Assembly: GCA_964345825.1 (NCBI GenBank)
Contig: CAYFSI010000029.1
Span: 1-9,777, forward strand
Direction: 5' to 3'
Length of the DNA stretch: 9,777 nucleotides
DNA from: JAAYDH01 sp964345825
Lineage (GTDB): Bacteria > Bacillota_I > Bacilli_A > RFN20 > CAG-826
Shown: positions 1 through 5,789 of the stretch, in pieces
Position numbering within the stretch: position 1 is the first letter of the stretch
Layout of the letters: each line of letters opens with the position of its first letter
Notes under the pieces: model-generated
Told to the model about the DNA's origin: nothing
The model's input: only the letters and a program-made list of their open reading frames with translations
Databases searched by the model: none
Made by a program: the position numbers and the translations under genes

Positions 1-171
1 ATGAAAGCGGAAGAGGTTCATGCAGGACTTTATCAAGAAGCTTTAGAGAACCTTGATCAGACGGAAGAAGTTTTCTACTATCTCTGCCCTGTCTGCGGAA
101 ATATCGAAAAATTCGTGCCGGAAAAATGCAGTATTTGTGGAGTTCCAGGATCTAAGTTTATAAAATATTAA
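1..171 (+). CDS. rbr: Rubrerythrin, C-terminal fragment (5' end outside window)
   Basis: Only the last 56 codons are present; the gene must begin upstream, so the ATG at base 1 is an internal Met. The visible part begins in the last helix of the ferritin-like diiron domain, where an E-x-x-H iron-ligand motif (E4, H7) is followed by GLYQEAL. It then continues into a rubredoxin-like iron knuckle with two CxxC pairs (C29-x2-C32 and C43-x2-C46, ten residues apart). The helix-then-knuckle order is that of classical rubrerythrins, cytosolic NAD(P)H-linked peroxidases that protect anaerobes from H2O2. The stop is TAA. No U-tract terminator follows directly. The family assignment is firm; whether an additional domain lies upstream cannot be seen. 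Confidence 0.9.
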   Translation: MKAEEVHAGLYQEALENLDQTEEVFYYLCPVCGNIEKFVPEKCSICGVPGSKFIKY

Positions 172-260
172 TTTTAGAATTATGTCACCTAATATTAAGC
201 GGCTCTCCCACAGGCGAAATCCTGCACACCATCGATACATTTGGTAATAGAACAAAAGTG

Positions 261-294
261 AACACCCTACCTTGTGGTGACGAGGTAGGGTGTT
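261..294. repeat. 12-bp perfect inverted repeat (hairpin)
   Basis: The left arm AACACCCTACCT (261-272) and right arm AGGTAGGGTGTT (283-294) are exact reverse complements around a 10-base spacer. No T-run follows on the plus strand. On the minus strand a short TTTTG stretch lies four bases past the stem, so it is at best a weak minus-strand terminator. The left arm belongs to a longer 11-base segment (258-268) that is also an exact reverse complement of 393-403, so the hairpin shares its core with the repeats further right. Confidence 0.75.
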
Positions 295-332
295 TGGAGT
301 GTGAGACAAGTAAACAACCAGCAGTAATTACT

Positions 333-434
333 CAACAGACGGCACATTAACAGTGTGTTCACCCCTGCACACGGAACAAACGGGAAACGTCAAGGGTGTT
401 CACCCAACAAACGGCAACAAGGCTACCGTGTGCA
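333..434. repeat. Cluster of short direct and inverted repeats with GTGTTCACCC core
   Basis: GTGTTCACCC occurs at 355-364 and 396-405; the second copy is part of the palindrome GGGTGTTCACCC (394-405). A 12-base motif of the form CAACAAACGGCA occurs at 333-344, 374-385 and 405-416 with one or two mismatches. TGCACACGG (366-374) is an exact reverse complement of CCGTGTGCA (426-434). An alternative short hairpin pairs GTGTG (353-357) with CACAC (368-372). Copies are irregularly spaced (about 41 and 31 bases), which does not fit a CRISPR array. Confidence 0.6.
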
Positions 435-436
435 TT

Positions 437-503
437 TTGTATCAAACTCGTGTTCTTTGCCATCGAAAACAAAAGGATTGATACAATTGTGTCGGTCTTT
501 TTT
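437..503 (+). terminator. Possible plus-strand terminator or RNA 3' end
   Basis: TTGTATCAA (437-445) and TTGATACAA (478-486) are perfect 9-bp complements with a 32-base loop. An overlapping small hairpin GATAC-AATT-GTGTC (480-493, one G-U pair) is followed two bases later by TC and six T (498-503). The U-run after a stem suggests intrinsic termination of plus-strand transcripts from the rubrerythrin gene or from the repeat region, but both stems are A/T-rich, so the call is tentative. Confidence 0.35.
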
Positions 504-587
504 ATTTAGCTTTATATTGTCGGCAAATTATTTTTAAACTTCTCATTAAACTCTTGATAACGTCAACTATTAATTAAATATGCAAGA

Positions 588-596
588 TGGTATAAT
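588..596 (+). promoter_or_regulatory. Perfect extended -10 promoter next to the start codon
   Basis: TGGTATAAT matches the extended -10 consensus TGnTATAAT exactly. The TATAAT hexamer ends at 596, so transcription should begin around 602-604, on or next to the ATG at 603. No good -35 lies 16-18 bases upstream, which an extended -10 can tolerate. No SD is seen in the short interval before the ATG. Confidence 0.65.
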
Positions 597-602
597 GCAT
601 AT

Positions 603-1448
603 ATGAAGAAACGCTCGTTACTAGCACTTTTGATTCTTCTTGCACCTTTCCTAATGGCTAATTCGCCATCTCCAGAATTATATTGTGATGAATACACTAA
701 CTATGAACTGACAAATGAGTCAATTATCATTAGTGAAGAAGAATCCACCAAATACATAACGTTCTCTGGCAATTTACAAAATACTGGTGATGGTATTATC
801 AGCTTTATGGATAGTTACTTATCCTATTCTTTTGAAGGTAATTCTTATGAGATTATTACCGATTATTATGATGATGCAAGACCAATTCAAGGTCTTGTTC
901 CTAATCAATCATACTCTTTTAATAAGATTTTCCCTTATTCTGGTAGCACTCCCTTTGGAACTGTCACATATACTTCAAGAAATCTTGGAATTTATGGATA
1001 TCAAAGCGATGATTTTATCCAGACCATAGTTATTTCAAATCAAATCGTAACAGCTGTCAGTTATAGTGAAAACAATGATGAAACCACATTCACATATTCC
1101 TTTGATTGGGCTAATTCAGGAGAACTATCTGCTCAAACGATCTTTTTCTCCTTTTCGATGAATGATAACGATTATGTAGACTATTTTTGGGAAAGCATTA
1201 GCAAAAACGCGACAGGTCATTCCGATTTATATATAACCATTGATGGTGATGTATCCACCGAGGAATTCGAGAATGCCAATTTCTTTTTTATTCGTCGTTC
1301 CTATGAAAGCTATGGTTGGAATTTTTCTGGATTTTTAACTGGTTTAAGCAGTCTAATTATTTTTGGCCTTGTTATTATTTTCCTAATTGTATTGGCGCCA
1401 GTAATTGTCATTACTATTGTAATAGTGGTTGTTAATAGGAAAAAATAA
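603..1448 (+). CDS. Exported, C-terminally membrane-anchored protein of unknown function
   Basis: I do not recognise a family. The 281-residue product starts with a typical export signal (MKKRS, then a hydrophobic stretch to about residue 19; possible cleavage near MA-NS). A long outward-facing region (about 21-237) follows, rich in Ser, Thr, Asn, Asp, Glu, Tyr and Phe, with alternating polar and aromatic residues that suggest beta-sandwich folds. Residues about 240-277 are strongly hydrophobic and long enough for one or two membrane segments, ending in the positive tail NRKK. It has no lipobox or LPxTG motif and only one Cys. The next in-frame ATG (654) would cut into the signal peptide, so 603 is preferred although it lacks an SD. 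It appears to be a single-gene transcript with its own promoter and a terminator at about 1485-1519. A cell-surface role is inferred from topology only. Confidence 0.75.
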   Translation: MKKRSLLALLILLAPFLMANSPSPELYCDEYTNYELTNESIIISEEESTKYITFSGNLQNTGDGIISFMDSYLSYSFEGNSYEIITDYYDDARPIQGLVPNQSYSFNKIFPYSGSTPFGTVTYTSRNLGIYGYQSDDFIQTIVISNQIVTAVSYSENNDETTFTYSFDWANSGELSAQTIFFSFSMNDNDYVDYFWESISKNATGHSDLYITIDGDVSTEEFENANFFFIRRSYESYGWNFSGFLTGLSSLIIFGLVIIFLIVLAPVIVITIVIVVVNRKK

Positions 1449-1484
1449 CAAACAACTAGCTCTTAAAATTTTATAGATTGTTTC

Positions 1485-1519
1485 AAGAAGGGTTACGACA
1501 AATTTCTATCCTTCTTTTT
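1485..1519 (+). terminator. Intrinsic terminator after the surface-protein gene
   Basis: AAGAAGG (1485-1491) pairs with CCTTCTT (1510-1516); the stem can gain a G-U and a T-A pair inside. The plus strand then runs into T (five T at 1515-1519). It lies 37 bases past the TAA of the upstream gene and overlaps the last codons of the convergent membrane-protein gene, so the same bases are both coding and terminator. Confidence 0.5.
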
Positions 1520-1951
1520 AAATTGTTTAACAAAATATAAAATAACGAATATAAATTCGATGATGAAAATACTGAGCAAAATAATTAGCATTCCTGAAGG
1601 AAAAATCATAAAGAGACGGAATTGATTAAAGAGTAAACCAATGCCCAAACTTATAGAATTCGCCCCTATAGAAATTAGAAATCCTTTCAAGCGAATATTC
1701 TTGAACCAAAAGATGATGAAACCTTCAATCAAAAAGACCAATAACTCCATAATTATTAACGAGGGAACATAATGATCCTTAAAAACAAAAATAAGAAGCA
1801 AATTCATCGTAATATTTAAAACGATATTCATTGAATAGACTGTCAGCAAATAAACTAATGACTTTTTATTAAAAATAAAATAAAACGGTACTTCAAGAAC
1901 AAGAGTTAAAAGCAAGGCGAGTAGTAAGTTAAAAGGGATTTCCATAACCAT
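1493..1951 (-). CDS. Small five-helix integral membrane protein, unknown function
   Basis: This 152-residue protein is almost entirely hydrophobic, with about five predicted membrane helices near residues 6-28, 33-57, 63-84, 88-108 and 113-143, and a basic C-terminal tail (KQFKKKDRNLS). Acidic residues sit within or at the ends of several helices (E20, E69, E76, E133). I cannot place it in a family. The first ATG is chosen because AGGA sits six bases upstream; a second in-frame Met at codon 3 is the alternative. It is transcribed divergently from mgtA across a shared intergenic region of about 280 bp and converges on the surface-protein gene. A link to metal transport is possible from position only. 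Confidence 0.7.
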   Translation of the reverse strand: MVMEIPFNLLLALLLTLVLEVPFYFIFNKKSLVYLLTVYSMNIVLNITMNLLLIFVFKDHYVPSLIIMELLVFLIEGFIIFWFKNIRLKGFLISIGANSISLGIGLLFNQFRLFMIFPSGMLIILLSIFIIEFIFVILYFVKQFKKKDRNLS

Positions 1952-1979
1952 TCATAATCCTAACACATCTCTTTTAATA

Positions 1980-2009
1980 ATTTTATTACTTATTGGATGA
2001 CCATTTAAA
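1980..2009 (-). promoter_or_regulatory. Candidate promoter of the small membrane-protein gene
   Basis: On the minus strand TTTAAA (2009-2004) and TAAAAT (1985-1980) are separated by 18 bases, giving 4/6 and 5/6 matches to sigma-70/sigma-A -35 and -10 boxes. The predicted start near 1973 leaves a leader of about 20 bases containing the AGGA SD. The surrounding DNA is very AT-rich, so chance matches are likely. Confidence 0.35.
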
Positions 2010-2015
2010 AGATTA

Positions 2016-2043
2016 TTTACGATTCGCGACAGTGTGCTATAGT
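2016..2043 (+). promoter_or_regulatory. Promoter of mgtA
   Basis: TTTACG (2016-2021, 4/6 match to TTGACA) is followed after 16 bases by TATAGT (2038-2043, 5/6), and an extended-10 TG lies at 2035-2036. Transcription would begin near 2050, giving a leader of about 180 nt before the mgtA ATG. That is unusually long for a simple promoter and implies control inside the leader. Confidence 0.55.
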
Positions 2044-2049
2044 TAAGGT

Positions 2050-2232
2050 AGCTTAAGAAAGCGAGGTGAGTGCGATGGATGGTCTGCCCCGACATTATAA
2101 AAAAGTTCTCAGTCGAGTAACTGTTCGCCTTAATGCGCACTTAACCTCATTAAGAAAAAGATAATTATTAAGTGCTCATCAATACGCGAACGTGGATTCA
2201 TCCTCAATACTGCACCGGAATAGGAGGTTTCC
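2050..2232 (+). promoter_or_regulatory. Structured mgtA leader RNA, riboswitch-like
   Basis: A long-range helix can form: CTTAA (2052-2056) with TTAAG (2150-2154), GAGGT (2063-2067) with ACCTC (2144-2148), and AGTGCG (2069-2074) with CGCACT (2136-2141). It encloses about 60 nt of junction sequence, including a small CAGT/ACTG hairpin (2110-2123). The 3' strand of this helix has two other exact partners: GCACTTAA (2137-2144) with TTAAGTGC (2168-2175), and AACCTC (2143-2148) with GAGGTT (2224-2229). The last of these covers half of the strong SD AGGAGG (2222-2227, five bases before the ATG). Breaking the long-range helix would thus free an anti-SD. Leaders sensing Mg2+ or other signals are known upstream of Mg2+ transporter genes, but I could not match this one to the M-box or yybP-ykoY consensus from memory. 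Confidence 0.5.
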
Positions 2233-4938
2233 ATGGATAAAAAATCGTTTATCCGTGTAAAGCCAGGCACCAAATTGTCTGCCACGAGCGAAAATTTAAA
2301 ATCTGCAGCCGCTATGGACAAAGAAAAACTCTTTGCCTATTTTTCCACATCTGAAAGTGGTCTTGCGGATGAAGATGCTATTAAAGAACAACGTGATCGC
2401 TATGGTGAAAACAAATTCGACACTAAGCGTGGCCACCCAGTCCTCAAACGATTCTTTGCTGCCTTTGTGAGCCCTTTCACAGTCATCCTCTTAGTCATCG
2501 CAATAGTGTCCTTTATTATGGATATCGCCCTTAAACCAAATAACGAGAGAAACTATGTCACATTTATCATTATTCTAACGACGGTTATCTTTTCGGGTAT
2601 TCTCCACTTTGTTCAGGAAACCAAAAGTTCAAATGCTGTTGAAAAATTAACATCGATGGTTGAGACAACTGCCACTGTTCTTCGCGGGGGAGTAAAATCT
2701 GAGATACCAATTGATGAACTTGTCGTGGGAGACTTGATATATTTAGGAGCTGGAGACATCATCCCATGCGATGGCCGAATCATCGATGTCAAAGATTTAT
2801 TCATCACTCAGTCGGCGCTGACCGGTGAGTCAGAAGCGGTGGAAAAGATTGCTACCACGAATGTTTTGGATAACAAAACTATAACTGATATTCAAAACCT
2901 GGTCTTCATGGGTACGACTGTCATTAGTGGATCAGCACGCATGATTGCCATCGAAGTGGGAAAGAAAACAATTCTTGGCGAAGTTGCTAAAACTTTAACT
3001 GTCAAAGCCCCACCTACTAGTTTTGAAAAAGGAATTCGCTCTTTATCGTGGATTCTCATCTATTTCATGCTGGCGATGGTTCCAATTGTTCTCATCGTCA
3101 ACGGCTTAACCAAGAATCAATGGCTCGAAGCTTTTCTTTTCGCCATTACAATAGCTGTCGGTCTCACACCAGAAATGCTGCCGATGATTGTTACTGCCTG
3201 CCTTTCAAAAGGTGCGGCCGCGATGGCCAAGAAGAAAGTTATTATCAAGAAACTTGACTCAATACAAAATTTCGGTGCGATGGACATTTTGTGTACCGAC
3301 AAAACGGGAACCATTACTCAGGACCAAGTTGTCCTTGAACAACACCTTGATGTTCATGGCAACGAAGACGTTCGTGTTCTTCGTCACGCTTTCTTAAATG
3401 CATATTACCAAACCGGTTTGAAAAATATTATCGATTTGTCGATTATTAATAAAACCAATGAACTAGCTTCTTCTAATAATGAACTTGTCAACTTAGGCAC
3501 TGATTTTCAAAAAATCGATGAAGTTCCTTTTGACTTTAACCGCCGCCGAATGAGCGTGGTGGTAAAAAACGGTGAGGGTAAGATGCAAATGATCACCAAA
3601 GGTGCGGTGGAAGAAATCATCAGTGTCTGTTCCTTCGCCGAATATAACGGCAAAGTCGAACCACTGACAGGGGAACTAAAAAAAGAGATTTTCGATAATG
3701 TGGCTGCTTATAATCGTAATGGTATGCGCGTTATTGCGGTGGCCCAAAAAACCAATCCATCACCAATTGGGGTATTTTCGACGGCCGACGAGAATGATAT
3801 GGTTCTTCTTGGATATCTGACTTTCCTCGATCCCGCCAAACCTTCGGCCAAAAAGGCTATTAGTGACCTAATGGAATATGGTGTCAAAATAAAAATTCTC
3901 ACTGGCGACAACGATACGGTGACACAGCGTATCTGCCAGGATGTTGGCCTCGATGTTAAAAGCATCATGCTAGGTTCTCAAGTTGAAGCTTTGAATGATG
4001 AACAACTAAAAGAAAAAATAGATGATATTGTCATCTTTGCCAAATTGCTTCCTGACCAAAAGGCCCGCGTTATTCGCCTTTTGAAGAAGAACCACGTTGT
4101 GGGGTACATGGGCGACGGCATCAATGATGCCCAGGCGTTGCGTGAAGCAGACATTGGCATCAGCGTTGACACAGCGGTTGATATTGCTAAGGAATCGGCT
4201 GATGTTATCTTGCTCGAGAATGATCTCGGAGTTCTCAAAGAGGGAATTATCGAAGGCCGTAAAGTGTACAATAACATCTTGAAGTATATTAAAATTACGA
4301 CCAGTTCGAACTTTGGCAACATGCTCTCGGTTTTGGTGGCTAGTATCATCATTCCTTTTCTACCTATGCTACCGGTGCAATTAATTTTACTCAATATGAT
4401 TTATGACATCTCGTGTGCAGCTATCCCTTGGGATAATGTCGATCCAGAATATCTTTCAAAACCGCGGCGTTGGGAGATGCGTAATATTGTTCAGTTTATT
4501 TTCGTCTTTGGCCCCGTTTCATCTATCTTTGATATTATCACCTTTGTCATGCTTTTCTTCGTCTTTGGCCCGATGCTCTTCGGAGCCTCTTATTTCAGTC
4601 TTTCACCTGAACAGCAAATAGCTTTTGCGATGTTCTTCCAGACTGGTTGGTTCATCGAGTCAATGTGGTCGCAATCAATAGTTATTCATGTTCTGAGAAC
4701 TCAGCACATCGCTTTCATCCAGTCCCGAGCTGCGATTATTGTCTTTTTCTGCACGTTCATGGCCATTGGCTTATCTTCCATACTCCCTTTCCTCCCTGGA
4801 GTGTCCAGCGCTTTCCAATTCTTCGGAGCCATCCCGCCGCTCTACTTCCTTTATACGGCAGGAGTAATCGTCCTATATGTAGTTTTAGCCTCCGTTATCA
4901 AATATTTATATATCAAAAAAAACCAACCATTTTTATAA
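2233..4938 (+). CDS. mgtA: Magnesium-translocating P-type ATPase, MgtA type
   Basis: This 901-residue membrane pump is full length for MgtA/MgtB (about 900). It uses ATP hydrolysis to bring Mg2+ into the cytoplasm. Landmarks in order: N-terminal cytosolic region, first helix pair near residues 75-145, actuator-domain TGES (197-200), the M4 motif PEMLP (313-317) in the context VGLTPEMLPMIVTA that is characteristic of P3B pumps, phosphorylation site DKTGT with D356, nucleotide-binding KGA (456-458), DPAKP (533-537), TGDN (557-560), hinge GDGIND (627-632), and about six C-terminal helices. No catalytic residue is missing. The start at 2233 is fixed by AGGAGG five bases upstream. It is monocistronic, has its own promoter and a structured leader, and faces the acetyltransferase gene tail-to-tail. 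Family is certain; Mg2+ as substrate follows from the close match to MgtA motifs. Confidence 0.96.
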   Translation: MDKKSFIRVKPGTKLSATSENLKSAAAMDKEKLFAYFSTSESGLADEDAIKEQRDRYGENKFDTKRGHPVLKRFFAAFVSPFTVILLVIAIVSFIMDIALKPNNERNYVTFIIILTTVIFSGILHFVQETKSSNAVEKLTSMVETTATVLRGGVKSEIPIDELVVGDLIYLGAGDIIPCDGRIIDVKDLFITQSALTGESEAVEKIATTNVLDNKTITDIQNLVFMGTTVISGSARMIAIEVGKKTILGEVAKTLTVKAPPTSFEKGIRSLSWILIYFMLAMVPIVLIVNGLTKNQWLEAFLFAITIAVGLTPEMLPMIVTACLSKGAAAMAKKKVIIKKLDSIQNFGAMDILCTDKTGTITQDQVVLEQHLDVHGNEDVRVLRHAFLNAYYQTGLKNIIDLSIINKTNELASSNNELVNLGTDFQKIDEVPFDFNRRRMSVVVKNGEGKMQMITKGAVEEIISVCSFAEYNGKVEPLTGELKKEIFDNVAAYNRNGMRVIAVAQKTNPSPIGVFSTADENDMVLLGYLTFLDPAKPSAKKAISDLMEYGVKIKILTGDNDTVTQRICQDVGLDVKSIMLGSQVEALNDEQLKEKIDDIVIFAKLLPDQKARVIRLLKKNHVVGYMGDGINDAQALREADIGISVDTAVDIAKESADVILLENDLGVLKEGIIEGRKVYNNILKYIKITTSSNFGNMLSVLVASIIIPFLPMLPVQLILLNMIYDISCAAIPWDNVDPEYLSKPRRWEMRNIVQFIFVFGPVSSIFDIITFVMLFFVFGPMLFGASYFSLSPEQQIAFAMFFQTGWFIESMWSQSIVIHVLRTQHIAFIQSRAAIIVFFCTFMAIGLSSILPFLPGVSSAFQFFGAIPPLYFLYTAGVIVLYVVLASVIKYLYIKKNQPFL

Positions 4939-4979
4939 AGATGCCGGCTAACCATCCACCTTTATCTATGAGGTATAAC

Positions 4980-5008
4980 TAAAAAGTAATCGATGGATTG
5001 TCGATTAC
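4980..5008 (-). terminator. Intrinsic terminator of the minus-strand transporter/acetyltransferase unit
   Basis: GTAATCGA (4986-4993) and TCGATTAC (5001-5008) form a perfect 8-bp stem with a 7-base loop. Read on the minus strand the stem is followed at once by CTTTTTAG, a proper U-tract. It lies about 75 bases after the TAA of the acetyltransferase gene and about 47 bases beyond the end of the convergent mgtA. No plus-strand T-run follows the stem, so it serves mainly the minus strand; mgtA has no clear terminator of its own here. Confidence 0.75.
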
Positions 5009-5083
5009 AAATTAATGCCAATATTTTTTTGATTTTGTTTTGCAACAAATCTAAAAAGTCGCTTGAAAATGAAATATTGAATG

Positions 5084-5740
5084 TTATTTGCACAAGGCAT
5101 TAACGTTATCAAAATTTTGCTGAATTTTAATGAATGCTTGGGATAAGGGATAACCATCTACGAAGCAATGGTTGACTGTAATATTTAAGTGCATGACAAT
5201 TCGGCCGTTTTCTTCGCGATATTTATCCCAGAGAACGCGAGGGCAAGAAGAAGATTCATGGTTGTTGTCTGGTAGTGGATGGGTCATGGATTCAATCGAA
5301 AGCCAAGGAAGGCAAGTTATATAATAATCATCATATTCAGGACTATCATTAAATGTGTCTTTCACTCCATCTTGAAGTTTGGCGGTTTCTATTTCTTTAA
5401 AAGCAGCCTTATAAAACGAAGGATAATCTTGTATCATCTTAAAGCCACAGTTTTCGTAAATTCCAGTGTTTGTCATGACCGTAAAGGTCGGATTAATAAC
5501 GTCATAGAGGCGAATCTCTCCGCGGACTTCCCGCAAGCGTAGCTCATCAATCGAATTTAGTCCTAAAGTGACTAGATAGAGGGTGTTGATAAAAAAGCTT
5601 GTTTTGGTCTTCTTGGAAAACTCCACAAGGGAAGTCACATCCATTTTAACATTGATGCCATAGCATGGATTAGAAAATGAACGGAACCAACCGTATTGTT
5701 TTCGTTTTGGAAAGTTGTCTTTATTGAATACTTTATACAT
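5084..5740 (-). CDS. Chloramphenicol-acetyltransferase-like O-acetyltransferase (type A CAT fold)
   Basis: At 218 residues it has the length of type A chloramphenicol acetyltransferases (about 213-220), trimeric enzymes that move acetyl from acetyl-CoA to a hydroxyl group. The catalytic signature is present as NHCFVDG, with H191 and D195 in the HxxxD positions. The usual first His of HHxxxDG is Asn here (N190); that His is not the catalytic one. PWLSIES carries S148, matching the oxyanion-stabilising Ser of the PWxSFT motif, but the following FT is changed to IE. The N-terminal part (RKQ-YGWFRSF, then CYGINVKMDVT) also follows the family. The ATG at 5740 has an A/G-rich SD-like stretch (AAAGAAAGAG). 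It lies 49 bp after the permease gene with no terminator between, so it is probably co-transcribed with the nucleoside transporter. It may be a resistance enzyme or, given its divergence, a housekeeping acetyltransferase with another acceptor. Confidence 0.82.
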   Translation of the reverse strand: MYKVFNKDNFPKRKQYGWFRSFSNPCYGINVKMDVTSLVEFSKKTKTSFFINTLYLVTLGLNSIDELRLREVRGEIRLYDVINPTFTVMTNTGIYENCGFKMIQDYPSFYKAAFKEIETAKLQDGVKDTFNDSPEYDDYYITCLPWLSIESMTHPLPDNNHESSSCPRVLWDKYREENGRIVMHLNITVNHCFVDGYPLSQAFIKIQQNFDNVNALCK

Positions 5741-5789
5741 AATATCTCTTTCTTTTTATCGAGAATAGTTGCCAAGAATTCTTTGTTTT

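Larger units (their letters stand above)
172..602. other. Gene-free, repeat-rich intergenic region
   Basis: These 431 bases hold no convincing gene: the open frames here lack an SD site and family resemblance. The section from about 255 to 500 is richer in G/C than the flanks. It carries a 12-bp hairpin, three related copies of a GTGTTCAC core, three copies of a 12-base AACAAACGG-type motif, and two further 9-bp inverted repeats, ending at a run of T (498-503). The last 100 bases are AT-rich and hold the promoter of the next gene. It could be a small structured RNA, a cluster of short palindromic repeats, or a decayed mobile element; the sequence alone does not decide. Confidence 0.6.

Noticed and set aside
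261..294. Rubrerythrin transcription terminator
   Set aside because: The stem is strong but no T-run follows on the plus strand, and it starts 90 bases past the stop codon.
43..309. 88-codon minus-strand open frame overlapping the rubrerythrin end
   Set aside because: Antisense to a real gene, with no family resemblance.
171..350. Open frame (third plus frame) after the rubrerythrin stop, encoding a stretch such as GEILHTIDTFGNRTK
   Set aside because: It has no start codon and spans the 12-bp hairpin; a vague likeness to YD/RHS-type repeats is too weak to call a pseudogene.
333..416. CRISPR-like array
   Set aside because: Repeat units are only 10-12 bases, imperfect and irregularly spaced, and no cas genes are present.
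355..537. 60-codon plus-strand open frame in the repeat region
   Set aside because: No SD, low-complexity Cys/Arg/Lys-rich product, and it runs straight through the palindromic repeats; it looks like chance.
2050..2232. M-box or yybP-ykoY riboswitch as a named call
   Set aside because: GAGGTGAG and CTGCCCC recall parts of the M-box, but the rest of the conserved core is not visible; I kept only a structured-leader call.
1952..2321. Two minus-strand open frames upstream of mgtA
   Set aside because: Both lie across the mgtA promoter, leader or first codons, lack SD sites and have no recognisable product; the leader RNA explains the region better.
3048..4982. Several open frames of 60-140 codons inside mgtA on both strands
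   Set aside because: They are shadows of a well-conserved P-type ATPase; the ATPase frame alone carries all family motifs.
5009..5083. Plus-strand terminator for mgtA in the T-rich stretch
   Set aside because: T-runs are present, but the only possible stem (GATTTTGTT with AACAAATC) is imperfect and very weak.
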